Assembly: GCA_012961305.1 (NCBI GenBank)
Contig: DTZQ01000710.1
Location: forward strand, 1-11,113
Direction of reading: 5' to 3'
DNA: 11,113 bases
From: Armatimonadota bacterium
GTDB taxonomy: Bacteria; Armatimonadota; UBA10988; DTZQ01
The position numbers and the translations under genes were made by a program. The notes beneath the pieces were generated by a model. It did not search any database and was not told the origin of the DNA. It saw only the letters and a program-made list of their open reading frames with translations. Shown here piece by piece: positions 7,496-11,113 of this stretch; within the stretch, counting starts at the first letter, position 1; the number at the start of each line of letters is the position of its first letter.

Positions 7496-9778
7496 TCAAC
7501 TTCGCCGCCATTCCCACCGCACTTCCGCGGCGGTGAACTCCAGGGGCACGGCTATTACCTCGCCGATTCCTTCTGTGGCGGGCAGGTACACGAACACCGT
7601 GCCTTGCGCACCTGGGGCCCGCCGGGCCAGGCCGGAGAGGGTCTCGCCGTCCCAGCGCACTTCCCTCAATTCCACCCCGCCCTGAGTTAGATGCATATCC
7701 GTGGACAGCACCCAGGGATGGGCTAAAGGGCGGCGAATCCGCAGCAGTTGGGTGGTGTGAGGGGCCAAGGTCACGGTCACCCGCCGGCGGAACAGCCCCC
7801 GCAGTTCCCGGCTCCAATGTTCCCACACCAGGTAATCGGCGTCGGCATCCAGTCTCAGAGCGGCGAAATCCACGCTCAGGGTGCGTTCTTCCCCTGTCCA
7901 GTTGAACAGGGCCACCACCTGCCAGGCGTCCCAATCGGTTTCCACCGGCAGGGCCCACACCGCCGGCAGGTCTTCGATGAACAGGTCCACTGGCCGCGCT
8001 GCCACTCCATAGGTGGGCAGGCATTGGAGCAGCAGGGCTTCGCGGTCGGAATCCAGGACCCGCAAATCGTCTCCCGAAAGCACTGCCCCACCGCTCAGGG
8101 CCACTATCGTAGCCCGGATTTTGGCCTCCTCATAGCCCCGCTTGAGGGCCTCTGCAAACTCCGTCGCGGTGCGGAACCGCGCCGGGGTGTGCCGCTCGCG
8201 GTCGCTGAGCACCAGACTATCCGGGTCATTCACCCAAAAGCGGCGGTGTTGATACCAGCGGGCGGCAATGCCACGGGCCTTCTGGGCCAACTCTCGCAAG
8301 TCCCCGTGCAGGTTACCTATGTCCCGCTCCACCCGCATGGAATCCACGTAGCCCAGACACAGGTTGGTTGGGCCAGAGCATCCCTGGAAGTGCGCCTCCG
8401 GCCCGGCTCCTTCCCGCATGGCCGCCAGGGCCAACCGCAGGGGCTGCGGGCCGGGCGGCACCGTAGGGTCATGCCGGCGTATTTCCCGGCGCGCGGCCGG
8501 GCCGAGGAAGTCGTTCTTGAAGAACCGATAGCCAGCCTGCCGCAACTGGGCAAACGTCCGCCGTAGCCAGGCTCGCACCTGGGGACGGGTCGCATCGGGC
8601 ACATAGGTTTTAACTGGCGGCGGCAGACACATCCACCACTCAAAACCGACCCAGGGTTGGCCCTTCGGGTCACGTACCATCCAGTCGGGGTGTTCCTGAA
8701 AGAGGGGCGCCGGTTCGCATACTGCTAATGGCGCCACCCACAGCGCGGGAATCAATCCCGCGGCCTCTATTTGCCGGGCCAAGTTGGCCATGCCGACGGG
8801 GAACCGCTGGTTGCTCCGCTCCCACTCTCCCAGGTAGTCTCGCCACTCCCAACCGTGGTCAATGAGCAGATAGCGCGCTCCGTAGGGAGCGTACTTTTCG
8901 GCCAGTATTTGGGCCGTCTCCCGAACGATGTCCTCGGTTAAAGTCACCCGATGACCATACCAGGAGCACCAGCCCAGCGGGATGTCCTCGCGGGCAAAGG
9001 GTCGCAGGCCGTTTTCCTGGGCCACGAGGTCGCCGTAGGCTTCCAGCATAGCGTGCGGGTCGGCGCCCAGGCCGATGACTACTCGGTCGGTCGCCACGCT
9101 GCGGCCGGGTTTCAAAACCAGCCCGGCGAAGTCCTGCCAGACCTGCCATTCTTCCACCGCTTCCTCCGCGAAACTGAGCCGCGCCTCCACCAAGGGCAGG
9201 GCCTGAGTGAAAGAGAGAAAGGCCGTCAGCAGGGCATAGCCGGAACTGGGCTGGTAGAGCAGGGCGATGCCGCCGGGGGCTTGGTGCCGCCCTTCGGCAC
9301 TGGTCAGGGCCCGGCTGCCGGTGAAGCCTCCCTGGCCGCCGGAGTCCAGATAAATTCGGGCCTCGGTGGGATAGCCAGCCAGACTTATCCGGCCGTTAAT
9401 GCTGCAGGGGGACAGGCGACCCAATCGCAGGGATTCCGTGGACGAATTGTTGGTCACTTGCGCCCGCAGGGCCACTACGGGCAAATGGGAATAAAAGGTT
9501 ATCTCCCAGGTGAGGATGACTTTGTCGCTGCGCCGCCACCACCGAAGAACGCGCCGCCAGCCCATACCCAGGGCATCTTCTACCTCTTCCTCCTGCGCTT
9601 GGCAGGGGCCAGCCCCACTGATGAAAACCCCGTCCACCTCCGCCCAGGAGGCGATGCGGGTCACCTGAGCCGGAGGGGTAGCCCGAAGGACGAGGTCTAA
9701 ACTCTGGTCCTCCTGGGTTTGGCAAACGTACCAGGCGGTTTCAAAATCTGGGGGCAAGTAGTCCGTTCTGACCATCAC
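7496..9778 (-). CDS. GH36-like glycosidase (alpha-galactosidase/melibiase type)
   Basis: This protein of about 760 residues has the clan GH-D layout: an N-terminal beta-sandwich (about 1-240), a TIM barrel (about 260-590) and a C-terminal beta domain (about 600-760). The barrel starts with LGWCSWYGH (268-276), has IDHGWEW (306-312), and carries the probable nucleophile D423 in FFKNDFLG. The probable acid/base is D486 in RVERDIGN, 63 residues later, close to the roughly 60-residue spacing I recall for Thermotoga GalA. WVNDPDSLVL (515-524) is also typical of GH36. Retaining hydrolysis of alpha-galactosides is the default expectation, but GH36 includes other specificities. No signal peptide is visible, so it is likely cytoplasmic. 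GTG 9778 and ATG 9775 are adjacent possible starts. ATG fits better, since GAGG (9784-9787) lies 8 bases upstream and the upstream stop overlaps it as TGATG. It lies in an operon with the CAP gene and cstA. Confidence 0.85.
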   Translation of the reverse strand: MMVRTDYLPPDFETAWYVCQTQEDQSLDLVLRATPPAQVTRIASWAEVDGVFISGAGPCQAQEEEVEDALGMGWRRVLRWWRRSDKVILTWEITFYSHLPVVALRAQVTNNSSTESLRLGRLSPCSINGRISLAGYPTEARIYLDSGGQGGFTGSRALTSAEGRHQAPGGIALLYQPSSGYALLTAFLSFTQALPLVEARLSFAEEAVEEWQVWQDFAGLVLKPGRSVATDRVVIGLGADPHAMLEAYGDLVAQENGLRPFAREDIPLGWCSWYGHRVTLTEDIVRETAQILAEKYAPYGARYLLIDHGWEWRDYLGEWERSNQRFPVGMANLARQIEAAGLIPALWVAPLAVCEPAPLFQEHPDWMVRDPKGQPWVGFEWWMCLPPPVKTYVPDATRPQVRAWLRRTFAQLRQAGYRFFKNDFLGPAARREIRRHDPTVPPGPQPLRLALAAMREGAGPEAHFQGCSGPTNLCLGYVDSMRVERDIGNLHGDLRELAQKARGIAARWYQHRRFWVNDPDSLVLSDRERHTPARFRTATEFAEALKRGYEEAKIRATIVALSGGAVLSGDDLRVLDSDREALLLQCLPTYGVAARPVDLFIEDLPAVWALPVETDWDAWQVVALFNWTGEERTLSVDFAALRLDADADYLVWEHWSRELRGLFRRRVTVTLAPHTTQLLRIRRPLAHPWVLSTDMHLTQGGVELREVRWDGETLSGLARRAPGAQGTVFVYLPATEGIGEVIAVPLEFTAAEVRWEWRRS

Positions 9779-10908
9779 TGGAACCTCGGAATGAAAGCCC
9801 GCCTCAGCGGGCGGTCAGTGTCCACGAAGAACAGGTTCAAAATGGTGTACTTGGGGCCGTGCTGGGGATACAGGCCAACTTTGTGCCGTCCCGAATTTTT
9901 GGGCAGGCGCACCTCAAAGGCCAATTCCCGTTCCGGTCCGATGTTCACGGACTCCAACATCGTCCCATCCAAGGCTACTCGCACCACCTTGACGTCCGCC
10001 AGCACCCGTCCCTTCCCCCGCAGTAGGTAACTGGTCACCGTTACCCCCTGTAAATGGATGGTCTGCATGATGATGCGCTTGCTATTCTGCTCTTCCTCCA
10101 TCGCCTGCGACAGAGGGACGTCGGTGTCCAGGCTGATGGTGTAACTGACCAGCGTATCCGCCGCTAACTGGATTTTGTACTGGCCCGTTTCCTCCCGGAA
10201 ATCCTGCTGGTAGTGTACCTGTCCCTCGGCGCGCGGGGTGTAACTGCGGCTGTACTCTCCGTTAATCCATACGTCAATTTGCTTGGCGGTGGTGGTGAAA
10301 TCGCAAGTGAGGCGATAATAGTTCTCTTTCACCTCTTGCAACGTAACCCGGTGGAACTGATAGTGATTAAGGGCGAACAGTTGAGTGGCATAATATTTGC
10401 CTTTCCGTCCCACCACCCCCACGCCCAAACGGGTGTATTCGGCACTGAAGATGTTCTGCCGGTGGGTGGGGCTCTCCAACCAGCCGGCCATCAACTTTTG
10501 GCAGAGTTCCTGGGGGGTAAGGGAGCGGGAACTTTCACCCTGGGCAATGTTCTCGCCCACCACGGCTTCCCAGTTGCCGGCCAAATAGGCGCGGATGGGG
10601 GGCCAGGCCCATTGGGAACGGGGGGAGACATGGGAAAAATAGCCCAGTTCCAGCATTTCCGCGCTGTGCTGTCGGGCGGCCACCCGCAGCGTGGGGTCGA
10701 AGGTCAGCGGCGGTAGGCCATGCTGCCGCCGTATCTCGTTAGTGCGCTGGAAAATGAGTTTTTCTGCCTCCCACAGGCCGGGAAAATGTTCCTCTCGCCA
10801 CCAAGGTTGGAGTAAAACGCCCGACGGCGATTGAGCCTGGACCAAGGCCGCTGCAAATAGCCATACGCCCCACGCCAGCAGCCCTCTTTTCCGTCTATAA
10901 CCGTTCAA
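9775..10908 (-). CDS. Secreted CAP/SCP-domain protein with duplicated C-terminal beta modules
   Basis: This 377-residue protein begins with a signal peptide (basic RRKR at 5-8, hydrophobic core 9-22, likely cleavage after VQA near 25). The CAP domain (about 45-180) shows the family signatures. ARQHSAEM carries H81 and E84, GENIA contains E119, and WLESPTHRQNI holds H149, so the putative metal/active-site residues are retained. A C-terminal half (about 185-377) without a recognised family is rich in beta-strand pattern and appears duplicated (about 210-266 and 305-368). Bacterial CAP proteins are extracellular or envelope proteins of mostly unknown activity. The start is a TTG at 10908 (an in-frame ATT at 10917 is the only other option before a stop). 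No clear Shine-Dalgarno is seen beyond GGGATGG 12 bases upstream, so it may depend on reinitiation from the upstream gene, which ends 9 bases before. Its TGA overlaps the glycosidase ATG. Confidence 0.85.
   Translation of the reverse strand: MNGYRRKRGLLAWGVWLFAAALVQAQSPSGVLLQPWWREEHFPGLWEAEKLIFQRTNEIRRQHGLPPLTFDPTLRVAARQHSAEMLELGYFSHVSPRSQWAWPPIRAYLAGNWEAVVGENIAQGESSRSLTPQELCQKLMAGWLESPTHRQNIFSAEYTRLGVGVVGRKGKYYATQLFALNHYQFHRVTLQEVKENYYRLTCDFTTTAKQIDVWINGEYSRSYTPRAEGQVHYQQDFREETGQYKIQLAADTLVSYTISLDTDVPLSQAMEEEQNSKRIIMQTIHLQGVTVTSYLLRGKGRVLADVKVVRVALDGTMLESVNIGPERELAFEVRLPKNSGRHKVGLYPQHGPKYTILNLFFVDTDRPLRRAFIPRFQ
9784..9787 (-). promoter_or_regulatory. Ribosome binding site favouring the ATG start of the glycosidase
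   Basis: GAGG on the minus strand is 8 bases before ATG 9775 but only 5 before GTG 9778, so the ATG is the better-spaced start. It lies inside the end of the CAP gene, consistent with coupled translation. Confidence 0.5.
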
Positions 10909-10917
10909 GGGGAGAAT

Positions 10918-11113
10918 TCACCATCCCAGGCTGACGTAGGCCCGCGCCACCTGCAAGTCGTCGCCTTGGAACCCATAGGAGAGGCTGGCGTGCAGTCGGG
11001 TGGCCAGCCGCTGCATGAGGGTAACCAAAATGACTGGCTCGGGGTCGGTGGTGCCCACAGTGGTGTCCACACTGGCCTGTAGGTCGTAGTAGCGCAGGTC
11101 TAAGGGCACATCC
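10918..11113 (-). CDS. C-terminal end of an unidentified protein, possibly outer-membrane beta-barrel-like
   Basis: The frame is open to the window edge, so the N-terminal part lies outside. About 64 residues are visible and end in TGA (10918-10920). The sequence alternates polar and hydrophobic residues in strand-like stretches (LDLRYYDLQASVD, HASLSYGF, ARAYVSLGW) and ends in an aromatic residue. That is the usual C-terminal signature of outer-membrane beta-barrel or TamB/LptD-like proteins. This is suggestive only, and I do not recognise a family. The stop is in the same reading frame as the CAP gene and 9 bases before it, so the two are probably co-transcribed. Confidence 0.6.
   Translation of the reverse strand, partial: DVPLDLRYYDLQASVDTTVGTTDPEPVILVTLMQRLATRLHASLSYGFQGDDLQVARAYVSLGW

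Noticed and set aside
7748..8566. 272-codon plus-strand open frame opposite the GH36 gene
   Set aside because: Antisense shadow of a gene with clear catalytic motifs; no motifs or credible start signals of its own.
8951..9700. 249-codon plus-strand open frame opposite the GH36 N-terminal domain
   Set aside because: Low-complexity Gly/Gln-rich product expected from antisense of GC-rich coding sequence; the opposite strand is clearly coding.

Overview
The window is ordinary-looking chromosomal DNA, about 60% GC by eye, from a free-living, probably Gram-negative-type heterotrophic bacterium. It holds six well-supported protein genes and the end of a seventh, in two convergent blocks. The large membrane protein of the DUF6785/DUF6784 type, the two-domain secreted esterase-like hydrolase and the GH36-type glycosidase together are a combination I associate with Planctomycetota, Armatimonadota, Verrucomicrobiota and related lineages. 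The sequence alone does not fix the phylum. I saw no RNA genes, CRISPR arrays, transposase genes or phage genes.

Plus-strand block (1-5421). It starts inside an alkaline-phosphatase-superfamily phosphodiesterase whose N-terminus lies outside the window. A 134-bp spacer follows, with a purine-rich tandem repeat and a perfect 15-bp hairpin, bracketed by 8-bp direct repeats. It looks like a small inserted palindromic element. Next is a polytopic membrane protein of the DUF6785/DUF6784 type, probably a transporter by appearance only. After a second spacer carrying a good sigma70-like promoter comes a secreted two-domain alpha/beta-hydrolase resembling acetyl-xylan-esterase-type enzymes. Its first domain has a full catalytic triad, while its second domain has lost it.

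Minus-strand block (11113-5516). The order of transcription is: the C-terminal end of an unidentified, possibly outer-membrane beta-strand-rich protein; a secreted CAP/SCP domain protein with a duplicated C-terminal beta module; a GH36-like alpha-galactosidase-type glycosidase without a signal peptide; and a CstA-family transporter. Spacings are 9 bp, an overlap (TGATG), and 21 bp, so this is almost certainly one transcript with translational coupling. The two blocks converge on a 94-bp gap with only a weak inverted repeat.

Taken together, the window looks like a carbohydrate or organic-carbon scavenging region: a secreted esterase-like hydrolase, a cytoplasmic-looking glycosidase, a carbon-starvation (pyruvate/peptide) permease and a transporter-like membrane protein. 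That functional link is inferred from family membership and adjacency. No clearly new defence or mobile system is visible. The most unusual things are the element-like spacer at 1142-1267, the pseudo-hydrolase second domain, the internal duplication after the CAP domain, and the long hydrophilic loop in CstA.
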